Of a DNA stretch of 64,000 nt, positions 11,784-23,647 are shown one piece after another. Origin of the DNA: Cylindrodendrum hubeiense (lineage: Eukaryota; Ascomycota; Sordariomycetes; Hypocreales; Nectriaceae); NCBI GenBank assembly GCA_014621425.1, contig JAANBB010000109.1, positions 39,406 through 103,405 of the forward strand. The letters are read 5' to 3'. The stretch's first letter is position 1; each line of letters starts with the position of its first letter. The notes under the pieces are model-generated. The model was not told where the DNA came from. It ran no database searches and saw nothing but the letters and a program-made list of their open reading frames with translations. A program made the translations under genes and the position numbers.

Positions 11784-12686
11784 ATGGCCTACTTCAGCCC
11801 CCAGTTCTCGTCTTCCTCTCCCGTCCTCATTATGTCCCCGCAACCTCCCCACCAGTCACCTCTGGGTATGGCAAGCTTTGCAAACCGCCATGCATCACCT
11901 CGATCCTTTGGCTCAGGATCCAATCAATTCGCGTCTTTTCAGTCAACACGACCCGCTGCGGCTGGACGAAAGCGCTCCCGTGACGAGGCATCAGTCAACC
12001 TCGAGCCTGACGTCTCTGCTCTGCCAGTCGAGGAGCCAGAAACCGAATGGGTATACGGACCCGGCATGACTCTCATCAAATCGAAGACGCAATATGTCTC
12101 CGATGCTGGCACCCAATCTGGAACTTGGCTCGAAGAGAAGAAGGCTGCCGAGGAGTCCACTGTCCAGGAGCTGCGAGCCCTCAAGAGAAACCACAAATCG
12201 CAACGCACTGAGCGCAGCTCCGGTGCTCTATCCTCTGCGCCCGCCTCAGCTACCACCTCTCCCCTCAAGATCAACCTCGTATCTTCGTCACCCGAGGGTC
12301 GTCAAGCTCCTGTTATTGACGACTTCACACTGCATCTTGGCATCGGCTGGAGACGAATCAGCGATGACGAGCACATTCAGGCTGCTGCTCGCGGCTGGGC
12401 TCGCTTCATCGAGAACCACTTCGCTGTCTCCAACGTTCGCGTGGTTCTGGAAAGCAACGGTCTTCAGTCTTATCTCGTGGAAGCAGCCGAGGGCTTTTTT
12501 CTTTTCGCCGAAAATCTCCGTCAAGGCCAACTTGTCAGCCAGACTGTCGAGGGCGCACTCCGCAACCTTCAGTGTTCGCCCCCCAAATTTGACGGCGCTG
12601 AAACGCTCTCAGCCGCCGAATCACCGAAGCCAGTTGACATGCGTGCCGGCGCCGTCCTGGCTGACACTGAGATGAGGATGGACTGA
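11784..12686 (+). CDS. Uncharacterised protein, single main exon
   Basis: I cannot name this 300-residue protein. The first 85 residues are Ser/Pro/Gln-rich and include a basic stretch GRKRSRDE that could be a nuclear localisation signal. An acidic and aromatic segment EPETEWVYGPGMTLIKS follows. Residues about 175-265 look globular, with DDFTLHLGIGWRRISDDE, AARGWARFIENHF and NVRVVLESNGLQSYLVEA. The end is again disordered. Strong C-ending codon preference and the lack of stops argue for a genuine gene. No signal peptide or membrane segment is visible. Upstream splicing may add ten residues at the N-terminus. The globular part suggests a fungal-specific conserved nuclear or cytosolic protein, but this is inference. 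Confidence 0.75.
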   Translation: MAYFSPQFSSSSPVLIMSPQPPHQSPLGMASFANRHASPRSFGSGSNQFASFQSTRPAAAGRKRSRDEASVNLEPDVSALPVEEPETEWVYGPGMTLIKSKTQYVSDAGTQSGTWLEEKKAAEESTVQELRALKRNHKSQRTERSSGALSSAPASATTSPLKINLVSSSPEGRQAPVIDDFTLHLGIGWRRISDDEHIQAAARGWARFIENHFAVSNVRVVLESNGLQSYLVEAAEGFFLFAENLRQGQLVSQTVEGALRNLQCSPPKFDGAETLSAAESPKPVDMRAGAVLADTEMRMD

Positions 12687-13944
12687 GCCCCCGTCGAACG
12701 GGATCCTATCAAAAAATCTTGCTATTTAATGTTTTGGAGTTTTGTGTGTTTGCCATGCTTGGAGGACTGGTCCGGGGAGGGAGAAAGGGCTTCGGTATCA
12801 TCGGATTGGGAAATTTAACAAGGGGCAATCGCCGTGAACGGGGAGTTTTCATCATGGCCGTGTATCATCTACATATCGGGTTTATTCATTCATCTACTTA
12901 CTGGGTCGCGAAGACCACATTTAATCTTTTGTGCCTTGCTGATGATGCTTCGTGAAAAGGCGCCATGATGGTGAAACCTACCAGGCGCCAGATTTCGTCG
13001 ACCCCGAAGACGGCGTCTAGCCGTGGTTACCGCGCCATCCTGGGTGATTGACACCGGTCCGAGCATTTCGGCACTACCGGAAGCAAAGCTCCATAGGCTT
13101 TTCATTCCTGGCGACTCACCCTGGTCAGGTAGTCTGTTTATCAAATGGGCATAGTGGCTCGGAAGGCCCCATCGATTCCTTGCGAGGTACTCCGTAAAGT
13201 GCGGATAGATGGCATTTTGCTTCATTTAGCTTCATAGGGCGTCGCGTGGTTTTGGATAATAGAGGGTTGCCAGGGCGGCAAATGTGATATTTTGGTAAGG
13301 TGGAAATTCCATAGCGAGAGGCAATTGGTATCGATTCACTAATGCCTTCTGTTCAAATATCTTCGGATTGCCTTCAATCCATGGAGGGAGAGCAGTTTAC
13401 CCAGAGCAGGCAGGCAGTGACGGGTACAGTACCAAGAGGAGCCGCCTACCCTGTACCGCCGCTATCCCACGTTTGGCGGGCGCTGACAACTTACGCCTCT
13501 GGTTCTCCATGGGTACTTACGGATACCCAGGTTCTCTAGAGCCAACACACGTATCGCAGGTACCACCTTGGACCTCTGGCATGGCCGAATTGGTATCAGG
13601 CCCCCTCTGGGCGGCTTTGGTTCTGGCGCAAGCCCAGCACTAAGTACGAGTACGGACTACGTAGTCACGGAAGAGGTAGGTCGGTAGGTCGGTCGGTAGG
13701 TAGCCATCAAACGACAAGCGACGACGACGTCTATCCGGTCCAGCTTCGTAACTGCCTACCTACGCATCCATCGTATCAAGAACCCCCTGCCAGCTCTTTC
13801 CATTCACCGCTGCCTACGCTGTCGCGTGCTCTGCCCCGACTCCATTGTACTGGTCCGCCCGCGGTGTCGCAGGCGGCTTTCCATCCTCCCCCAAATCTGC
13901 TCGCCAATCCGCCAACCCGCCCATTCACCCATCGATTGCCCGCC
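12687..13944. other. Intergenic region before the syntaxin gene
   Basis: About 1.26 kb hold the 3' end of the preceding gene and the promoter and leader of the SNARE gene. A GACTACGTAGTC palindrome (13655-13666) and a GGTM-type tetramer run (13675-13703) are the only clear structures. Confidence 0.45.
13655..13703. repeat. Palindrome plus GGTA/GGTC tetramer run
   Basis: GACTACGTAGTC is a perfect 12-base palindrome at 13655-13666. It is followed at 13675-13703 by tandem GGTA and GGTC tetramers. Both lie about 250-290 bases upstream of the SNARE start codon. They resemble the other TACGTA and TACCTA motifs scattered between genes in this window. Confidence 0.5.
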
Positions 13945-14824
13945 ATGTCGACGCCGAGCCAGCTCTTCCTCCTCTCCGACCACATCAAGCTGTCGCTCCT
14001 GGAGCGGAAGCGTGCCCAGAGCCTCAACCTCGACGACGACACGCAAGATGGCCACATCTCCCGCTCCCTTGACCAGTTCCGCAACGGCGTCGCAAGTCTC
14101 GGCGACGAGCGACAGCGCCTGGCCGACGCCGGTGACGCGACGTATGTCCCGCCTCCCCAAGCTTGCCTCTGGGGGATCCCGCCTTGGTCTTGTCGTCCCC
14201 CGACCGCTAACAAACCCCCATAGCGCTGCCTCAAACATCACCGAGTCCATCACAGCGCTCCAGAAGCAGCTGGACGATCTGACAGCTCAGTTCCACGGCT
14301 TCGCCAACCCGTCTACCACCGCCACCCTCACCCAGCCCAACTCGGATGCTCTCGCCGAGGACTTCGCCCATGCCGCCTCAACGTCGCCCTCCGGCCGCAA
14401 GCCCAAGACGGTGCGCTTCAGCGACACGCCGCCGTCCCCGTCCGACGAGCTCTTCGGCCCCTACCGCGACGACCCGGCCACCGCCGACACCGCTGGCTAC
14501 CAGGACGAGGCCGCCAGTATGTCCAACCAGCAGATCCACGAGTACCACTCGCAGATTCTGGACCAGCAGGACGAGCAGCTCGACCAGTTGGGCGTTTCCA
14601 TTAGCCGCCAAAGGGAGCTGAGCATGCAGATTGGCGATGAGCTCGACAGCCATGTTGCCATGCTGGACGAGGTCGAAGGCGTCACCGACCGTCAGCAGAG
14701 CCGCCTGGACCGCGCCAGCCGTACACTGGGCAAGGTAGCTCGCGGTGCAAAGGAGAACTCGCAAATGACCGCCATCGTCGTACTCATCATCATTCTCATT
14801 CTGCTTATTGCCGTCTTGAAATAG
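13945..14824 (+). CDS. Syntaxin-8-like Qc-SNARE
   Basis: This is a tail-anchored SNARE for membrane fusion in the endosome-vacuole route. Exons 13945-14141 and 14224-14824 join in frame to 265 residues. The start MSTPSQLFLLSDHIKLSLLE begins an N-terminal helical part. A Ser/Thr/Pro-rich middle carries KPKTVRFSDTPPSPSDELFG. The SNARE helix spans roughly residues 170-235, with heptads and a central Gln (SQILDQQDEQLDQLGVSIS). It is followed by one C-terminal membrane helix, IVVLIIILILLIAVLK, ending at the stop. This layout matches the fungal Syn8/Tlg1-type proteins. An upstream in-frame extension is C/T-rich and probably leader. Assignment to Qc is by overall similarity to syntaxin 8; the exact compartment is inferred. 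Confidence 0.87.
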
Positions 14825-15175
14825 TCAGCCATCTTCGTTCAGGGATAGCGGGCGTAATCGCATCGGTCGGTGTTTCGGAGTTGTACGGATGGCATCCTTT
14901 ACACAATCATTTGCTCTTTTTTCTTATTTTCTTCTTGGGAATTCACCAATTTTCTTCAGTCAAATCATCCAATGTCTGCAATCGGACGAAAGCCACCCAC
15001 CCGTTAATTACTTGCTTGTACATACCGCACGTAGGAATGAGTATTCAGCAGCCTTGGGCTAGGCCAGCCATCATGCTAGCATTCTCTAAACCCCAAGCTC
15101 TTAATGCTTCACTTAGCAGTCTAGACCCTCGCTCCCGTTCACGTCATGAGCATCCTCCAGCTCTTGTCCCCTTTC
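14825..15175. other. Convergent 3' region
   Basis: About 350 bases separate the SNARE stop codon from the stop codon of the AMA1-like gene on the other strand. Nothing else is seen. Confidence 0.45.
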
Positions 15176-17706
15176 TCAACGGATGACGTCGCCCTCTTTA
15201 TCAATGCCCTCCAGCCCTTCGAGAATATCGCTACCACCTAGCATCCCTCTCCCCCCAACCGTTGCCCCCCTCTCACGGGACCATACTTCGTGAAACTTGA
15301 CGCTTTTGTCGCTGGACGCGACGACAATGCAACCCTCTTGACCGGCCGAACCGCTCTTCTGGTTCATTCTGTACCCTGGCCCGCGAGGATACGGAATGGC
15401 GTAGAGGGCTCGCAACTCGCCCTCCCAGGGAATTGCCGCTACTTGCTTGCACTCGGGCCAGCTGAATATGGCAATTCGGTACGGATGTTCCGGCTGAGCA
15501 TACCCAAAAGTCGCCGCAATTTCGCGCCGGGTTGTTGACCAGATGAGTGACGTGACCTGCGCCGAAACAGATATGGTGGCAAGAGCCGTGCCAGAGGTGG
15601 TGTGGAAGAAGTGTATGCACTTGTCGTTGGAGCCCCCTCCTGTGGCAATCAAGCCTCGTCGCCAAGGGCAGAAAGCGATGGCTTTAACGGCAGCACCGTG
15701 GACCCAACGGTGTCGTTCAAGGCCAGATCCGAGGTGGCGGAGCGAATCAAGCGACGATCGAAATGTCTCGACCTCGGTAATGTTCTCGTCTGCCCGTGTA
15801 TTTGGACCGGGTGTCATTGTATTGTAGCTGTAGAGACTCGCCTCGTCTCCTGTTTCTGATCCCACGTCAAGATTAAATGGTTCTAGCCCCGGTAGACTGG
15901 CATTCCCGTTCCTAGTTGGGTAAACGAGGCTCTTCTCGAGAATGCGATCGACCTCAAAGAGACAACAGAGGTTGTCATTGCCCCCTGATGCAAATAGCTT
16001 TCCGTCGGGCGCCCATGCGAGGCCGCATATCTGCTGGCTGTGGATGGTGATCTTGGCAACAAGTGATACGGCTCCAGGCCATATGTCTCTTGAGACCTCT
16101 AAATCTATAGGCCATTCAACCACGTAGTAATACAAGGTTCCCAACTCGTCTCCAACGACGAGGTCCTCCGTTTGCACAAGTATGCCGGGATTGAAGGGAT
16201 TCTTTGACGGACGTAGCGTGCATGTCGGGCGCCAACTCACACAAGCAATCGGGAAGGGTTGTTGTACCTCAAAACGAGGCAACCCATCATATATCGATCT
16301 GAGAATAAGCGAACCGTCAGATTGCCCGATTCCAAGTATGGCTCTGGTACCCTGTTCCGACGAGAATCCGATAGATGTCAACCAGACGTGCGAATGAGCA
16401 CCGTGTATCATGTTGACACCGCCGTCCTCAGTCCAGGCATATAGAAGATTACCCAGGCAAACAGCAAGGGTTTGAGATGCAATCGAGTATGCCAACGGAG
16501 AGCAATAGAAGTCATCCTTCAAGTTTGGCGCATCGAGGACCCTGAAATTCGTTAGGAATAAATCTTACTCCGCTCTCGAGCCACGGCATACCTGAATGGT
16601 GCAACAGGGATGATCCGGCTCCTTGCTGGCCTTGGAGCAACTGTGAATACTGTCAGCCTCTTACCAGGGCTGAGTATCTTTATTTCTCATACTCAAGGTC
16701 TCTTCTTGATTCACCCATCGATACCCATTCCAGGCTGTTCGGGTCTTGCCTTGGACCTCGTATTTCTGGTTGCCCGGAGTAGATCTTGGAAATGGGGACC
16801 TCTGACCAAAGTCAAAGATCTTGCGCACCCTGTCAATATCCAAGGCAGTAGCGATTCGACCCTCATGCTTATCTAATTCATCTTGTGTGCTTGGCTTGGT
16901 GCCATAGAACGAAGTCGAAAAGACACGGGAATTCGTGCCGCGTCGAAATAAATGCCCGTGTCCGTCGTCGATGGGAGTTGGACCGGGGGCCAGCCCTCCA
17001 ACTGACCACACAGCACCTCGGCTAACTTGCCTCATGTTTCCATGGTTCTGTGGCAAATGGCCCAAGACGGTGCCAGCTGGCACATCGTGTTAGAGGAGGA
17101 CCACATAGGAGAGTGAATTAACGAACCTCTATTGTGGGCTCTCTCGTCGGCTTGAGAAAGAGAATCCCGAGCCGGTGTCACAGTAGCCCCTCGGGCAGAA
17201 AATGGATCCAGAGAGGCGCTGTCGTTCCTTGTGATCCTTTCAGGCACCGAAAGGTCCTGAGGTTTCTTGGTCGTTCGATATCTCTCTGCAAGGGGTGACG
17301 AAGGGTCTCGTCTTGGAACATATCTGTCCAGGGTCCGTCCACTTGCGTCGAATTGCTTTCTCCTGAACCTAAGAGATGGGGAGATGGGTGAGCTTCGACA
17401 AAGAGACGTAAAGGCACCGTTTGCTTCCTATTCGCTAAGTGGACGTCTTAGAGCTGATATAGCTCTGGTGGATTTTGGTGGTTTGGGGCTTGGAGTTTCT
17501 GGTTCTGCCGTTTCAATCGCTTGGTCTACACTATCGCAAGATCCTGGGCCATCGAAAAGAGAGATCTGTAAATACTTGACTGCCGGTGACGATGTAGGAG
17601 AGTTTTCAAGCGAGTCGTAACCGGAATCTGCGGGACTGTGTGGCTGGGGACTGGCACAGCGGATTCGTCTGAGCACCCTTCGGGAACGAGTCGGTCGTCG
17701 CATCAT
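15176..17706 (-). CDS. AMA1/Cdc20-Cdh1-family APC/C activator with an in-frame TAG
   Basis: Cdc20/Cdh1/Ama1 proteins load substrates onto the anaphase-promoting complex; Ama1 types act in meiosis and sporulation. Four exons (17706-17127, 17076-16693, 16640-16592, 16541-15176) close exactly in frame to 793 codons. A C-box-like GRTLDRYVPRRDPSSPL lies at about residues 121-137. The block APFRVLDAPNLKDDFYCSPLAYS (split by intron 3) is typical of the family. WD40 blades follow, with QICGLAWAPDGKLFASGGND and VKAIAFCPWRRGLIATGGGSNDK. The anomaly is a TAG at codon 93 (17430-17428), with plausible coding sequence on both sides (SALRRPLSE before, EANGAFTSL after). It could be a nonsense mutation or a sequence error. 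Alternatively it lies in a roughly 210-base intron with a GTATTT donor and CTTAG acceptor, which would also keep the frame. I favour a lesion. Confidence 0.85.
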
Positions 17707-18421
17707 TCAACTGTATCTTAGGGAGGTGGATGACGGACAGCCGATTTTGACGGCCAATGGGGAAAGGTAGCGATGGAGCAGAGCCAAGTCGTCAACACCG
17801 TGCAGAATCGAGTCTAGCTGCGGGTGTCATGGATAATTAACGGGAACGAATGGACAGGAATATCGATAAAGGCGATGCCAAGTAAGCCTGATAAGAAATG
17901 GGCACCATTAAATCCACGGGGAGACCGGATCTACCGACGTGTTCGATAAGCAGTATGGATATTTCTGGATGGTTGTTGTAGGGAAGATAGGATTTAGGTG
18001 AACGGAGTCGAGATGTTTAGGGGAAGGAGTAACAGGAGTGGCGCCCGGCTACTCGGTGGAGGGCACTACATGCACGTGAGATTTACTGGTTGAATCACTA
18101 GAGAGGGCCTATGGCGCCTAAGAGAAGCACTTGGCATTGGGGAAGATCCAACTTGCCAGTTGTGGACGTCACTTTTGTAGGGTCGGAAGCTGCGGTGGTC
18201 TCTAGTATAGTAAACTTAGAAGACGTGCTCTTTTGGGTAGGTAGGTACCTAGTATGCAAGCAACAGGAGTTTCCGCCTTTAGGTCAGTGTGTCGGCAAAT
18301 CATAATGTGTCATTGACTGGGATAAGAAATAATACAGGCATCTCTGTTGAAGAGGAAGAATGATATTTACAATGTTCTCCCACGAGCCTGTCAAAGCCCT
18401 CGGGGTTGGCCAACTCTCCCC
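17707..18421. other. Promoter region of the AMA1-like gene
   Basis: About 700 bases lie between the AMA1-like start and the chitinase stop, both on the minus strand. A GGTAGGTAGGTACCTAG-like motif occurs at 18235-18251. No further gene is evident. Confidence 0.45.
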
Positions 18422-19853
<1,432 letters not shown>

Positions 19854-21713
19854 AGTGAGTTTGAGGCGAGAGGGAAGTTGATTAATCGGTCAACGAGGAC
19901 AGTTTGTTATGCTAGCACCGGGCTTCGCAAAGAAAGGAATGTTTGTAAGGAATGTAGAAGCTTGAGGGCAGCGTGAAAGCCCAATACCACAGGTGGAAAA
20001 GGCCATAATTATATCAGTCGAGGCAATACTGAGCACATCTATTGGAGGCAACCAGTCCAACATTTGCTTCCACCTTACGAGTCCCCTTCGTAGGGCTGCT
20101 CTCAATCAACTGGATCGTTCCACTCCCTAACAGTGGGCGTGTCATGTTACTACGCAGCTTGGCCCCCCTTCATTCAGCATCATGACTATGGCAGGACTCC
20201 ATGTCGGGGAAAATGCTAGCACCTAGCTCATCGATAGCTGGTACGTTATCTGCAACGTTGCGCATAAACCTCTCTCTGCTGGGCCTCCTTGATAGTCTAA
20301 TGTATGGGACGAAACGTGTGATGCCATTTGAGGCAGCTGGTCTGGCGATGCCTCAAACTTGATTCCTTCGGAGGTTGAAGGAGAGACACTGTCTCACTAG
20401 CCCCTCCATTGCTTGAGATATCCAATCAAGTTACATGCAGTTCTAACTGAAGGCTGGGGATAGCAGGCTTGATGGATGGACATGGCACATCGCTTTGGGG
20501 CCGGGAGGCCATCATCAGGGGCCGTAGATTAGATTAAGCGCACCAGCCTATGATGCTTGCGACGGACGTGATCGTGGTATGAGATTCCTGGCTCGCGCGT
20601 GATACGCTAGGCCGATGACCCTGGTCAGGACTCTACATAACATGACCATGGCTCAGTGTCCTGATTCGGCGTGGCCCTAGTTCGTCCGAACATTCGGAAT
20701 CTATATTACCGTGACGAGGCACCGGATATAGGCCAAACTTGTGGTACAGCATGTGAGATTATGTAAGTGGGTGTAATCGTCAACTCGGATGACTATAGAA
20801 TTATAAAGGAAGAGGGGCCACGCGATGTTGGATAGTGGGTGAATTCGGATGAGCCATCTGCGGGGATCTGGGTGCAAGATTCCGAGATATGACATTTCCT
20901 GTGGTTTATGGATATTATGCATTGTCTGCTAAGCCTCTGGCAACACACCGGCGACATACGATAAGGCCCGAAGTGGTGAATGACCATGGCCCATGGTCCG
21001 CAGAAACGGGGCATCTTGAAACGAAATCGGGTAAAAGCTAGGGGTTCTGGGTCCATGTCGATCATCTCGATGGCACAGTCAAGCCCAAGTTGGGGAACCA
21101 TGGGTACGTGGTACGTTACTAGACAGGGGAAGGGATATCGTATGGTGTAGCAATGGGCACCCTAGACTGATACCTGCCTCTTTTGGGGAACTAAGTCACC
21201 CTCCGGTCCCTGGCAATCTCGAGGGGTTCCCGGAGTGATGCCGAATTGTCATGGTTGAGGACGCCGCCACCTGGTTCGTAATACTTCCCTTGGAAAATGG
21301 TTCCTGGGGCCAAGCGAGCAGCTGGTTGGTTCGTGTTGTTTGAAGAACAGATGGATCCGAAACGTCTGGGAAGGAGTTACAGCCCCAACATCGACCCAGG
21401 TGCCTGGACTACTACATAATGAGATACAGAAATGGCGAGACACTCACGTAGGACCTTCAAGCTCGCCGATTTCGTGATATGTGTCTGGTGTGGACGATGC
21501 CGAGGTTGGAAAGCGCACCTTGTAAACTGCTGCCTGCCTACCCTACACCAATCCAGACTGCGCCGTCCCGCGCATCCCCGCCACCTTGACCATCACCGGG
21601 GCCTTCGACGTCATCCCGCCGCCTTCCAGACCGAAGCTCACCCCGCATGCGCAACGTCCTGAGCAAGCTCTATCGCCAATCCCTCATCCCCAAGCCTCTG
21701 CGCCGCTTGAAGG
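19854..21713. other. Divergent promoter region between chitinase and BET4
   Basis: About 1.86 kb separate the chitinase start (minus strand) and the BET4 start (plus strand). I see no supported gene. Base composition is ordinary and there is no repeat structure, so I read it as two promoters. Confidence 0.45.
20006..20013 (-). promoter_or_regulatory. Possible TATA box of the chitinase gene
   Basis: TATAATTA read on the minus strand lies about 155 bases upstream of the chitinase ATG. The position fits a TATA element; this is inference. Confidence 0.3.
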
Positions 21714-23147
21714 ATGACCAGTGTGAGTCCTCTCGCCTCGATCCCGCACTCAGCAACATTATTGACTGATACAAGGCGGCTAGCACGGCGTAGCCCGCTC
21801 CACGCGGTCCCGAACTGACGAACAGCGCCAGCGAGACCTCGAAAGGATCCAGAAATACCGATCCTTGGAAGATCAGGTTCGCGACCAGGTCAGGCCTTCT
21901 ACCTCCCGTCTTCAACAGTCGACAAGCCGAACCCTCTCTAACTGGCTCGTTGCAGATCGCCGAGAGCAAGTACGGCTTGGAGACGTTCCACCTCACCTCC
22001 AAGATCCTCCGCCTCAACCCCGAGTACTACACAATATGGAACGCCCGCAGGCGCTGTCTAATATCTGGCTTATTATCCAAACCATCGGCTGGGTCGTCGC
22101 CCTTGAAGGCGTCGCCGAGTACTTTAGCGACCGACACTCCCACAACCTCTTCCGCCGCTTCGTTGCCCTCATACTCGACCGAGACCCCGCGAGCCCCCGA
22201 CCCCCCGACAGCTGGGAAGAGTGGTATAATACTTGATCCGGAATCTGCACCGGCTGCAGATGATGCGTCGAAAAACGAGCAGGATACCGACATGATCCGC
22301 GCTGAACTGGCCTTCACCATCCCACTTCTCATGGAGTTCCCAAAGTGCTACTGGATATGGAACTATCGACTATGGATCCTGCAACAGGCGATCGAGAGAC
22401 TCGATGTAGTTGGCGCCCGTCAAATCTGGAAGGAAGAGCTGGGACTCGTTGGCAAGATGCTGGCTAGAGACACCCGTAACTTCCATGCCTGGGGCTACCG
22501 CCGCCATGTCGTGGCGCAATTAGAGAGCCCGGTGCTGGGCGGGCGAAGCATGGTTGAGCCCGAGTTCGAGTACACGACCACTGCGATCCACCGTGATCTA
22601 TCAAATTTCTCGGCATGGCATAACCGCAGCCAGTTAATTCCTCGACTTCTTGCCGAGCGCAAGTCGGACGACGACTCCCGCAAAGCGTTCCTTGACAAAG
22701 GTCTGTATCCCTCTCTTACTGGGCATATATCATCGCTAACGCGGGACTTTAGAGCTTGAACTTGTCGGAAATGCCCTGAACGTAGGCCCCGAAGACCAGT
22801 CTCTCTGGTTCTATCACCAGTACCTGATCCTGAATCTTGTCGAGCGAGCCGGTAGTTCCCCAATTGCCCCACATCTGACAGTCGACGAGCGCAAGTCGTA
22901 CATCCTCCGCGAAATCGTCGACATCAAAGACCTGTTGGAAGATTACACCAATATTAAGTGGATTTATGAGGCGCTTGTGGAGTACACGGCCGCCCTTTGG
23001 CAGTTAACTGGTCTGGTTCGCGAACAACAAGAACAACGTGATGTGGGGACCTGGCTCGCAAGACTTAGAGAGCTGGATCCCATGCGGAACGGACGATGGA
23101 GCGACTTGGAGAAGCAACTTGATCTCACAGAGGTTGCTACCAAGTGA
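21714..23147 (+). CDS. BET4: Rab geranylgeranyltransferase alpha subunit (BET4)
   Basis: BET4 with BET2 forms the type II geranylgeranyltransferase that lipidates Rab GTPases delivered by the escort protein. Four exons (21714-21722, 21784-21888, 21956-22700, 22753-23147) join in frame to 417 residues. The first exon is only nine bases (M-T-S), which then splices to HGVARSTRSRTDEQRQR, the conserved N-terminus. PPTA repeats are visible: NPEYYTIWNARR, FPKCYWIWNYRLW, NFHAWGYRRHVV and NFSAWHNRSQLI, then SLWFYHQYLI. A Ser/Thr/Pro-rich insert of about 60 residues sits between the first and second repeats. The tiny first exon explains why no good ATG precedes HGVAR in the second exon. Assignment is secure. 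Confidence 0.95.
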
Positions 23148-23647
23148 ACTGGCTCTGGGTGCTTCATGACAAAACGAGGACGAAGAATCATGGGTTGCTC
23201 TAGCTTGTAGGTAAACTACCATGCATATGAGCGTTGCTTGTATATTATAGAAATAAATGATCTCGTGAGGTTGTGAATAATTCACTCATCCTGGGCACCA
23301 GAAAGAAATGCACTTGTCATGGAACTGACTTATGTTTCTTCTTATCTTCGTTGGACCAGACCACGCCCGATATCTCGAAATATGATTATAGTATTGAAGG
23401 CGAGGGAGTATAGAGGTAAAAAAAAGAAAAACCCACACGAACTCGGGTAAAGCAAGCCGATATTGCAAATGTTTATGTTGGGATATGCCTTTGTGTTTTT
23501 GCCCTGGTGTTCCTCACTGGTAGCTGGCCAGCCCGTGACCAAGGTCACACAGCTAAGACGAAGCAGCTGCGTCGGAAGCTGACAAGCAAAGTGCAGCCCA
23601 GTAACTTGTCGCATCGTTCTTCCCACCCAACCTCGGCGCAACCAAAA
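23148..23647. other. Intergenic region before the HET/ankyrin gene
   Basis: About 500 bases lie between BET4 and the HET/ankyrin gene on the same strand. The frame of the latter extends 47 codons upstream of the chosen ATG, but that stretch does not resemble HET proteins. Confidence 0.45.
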
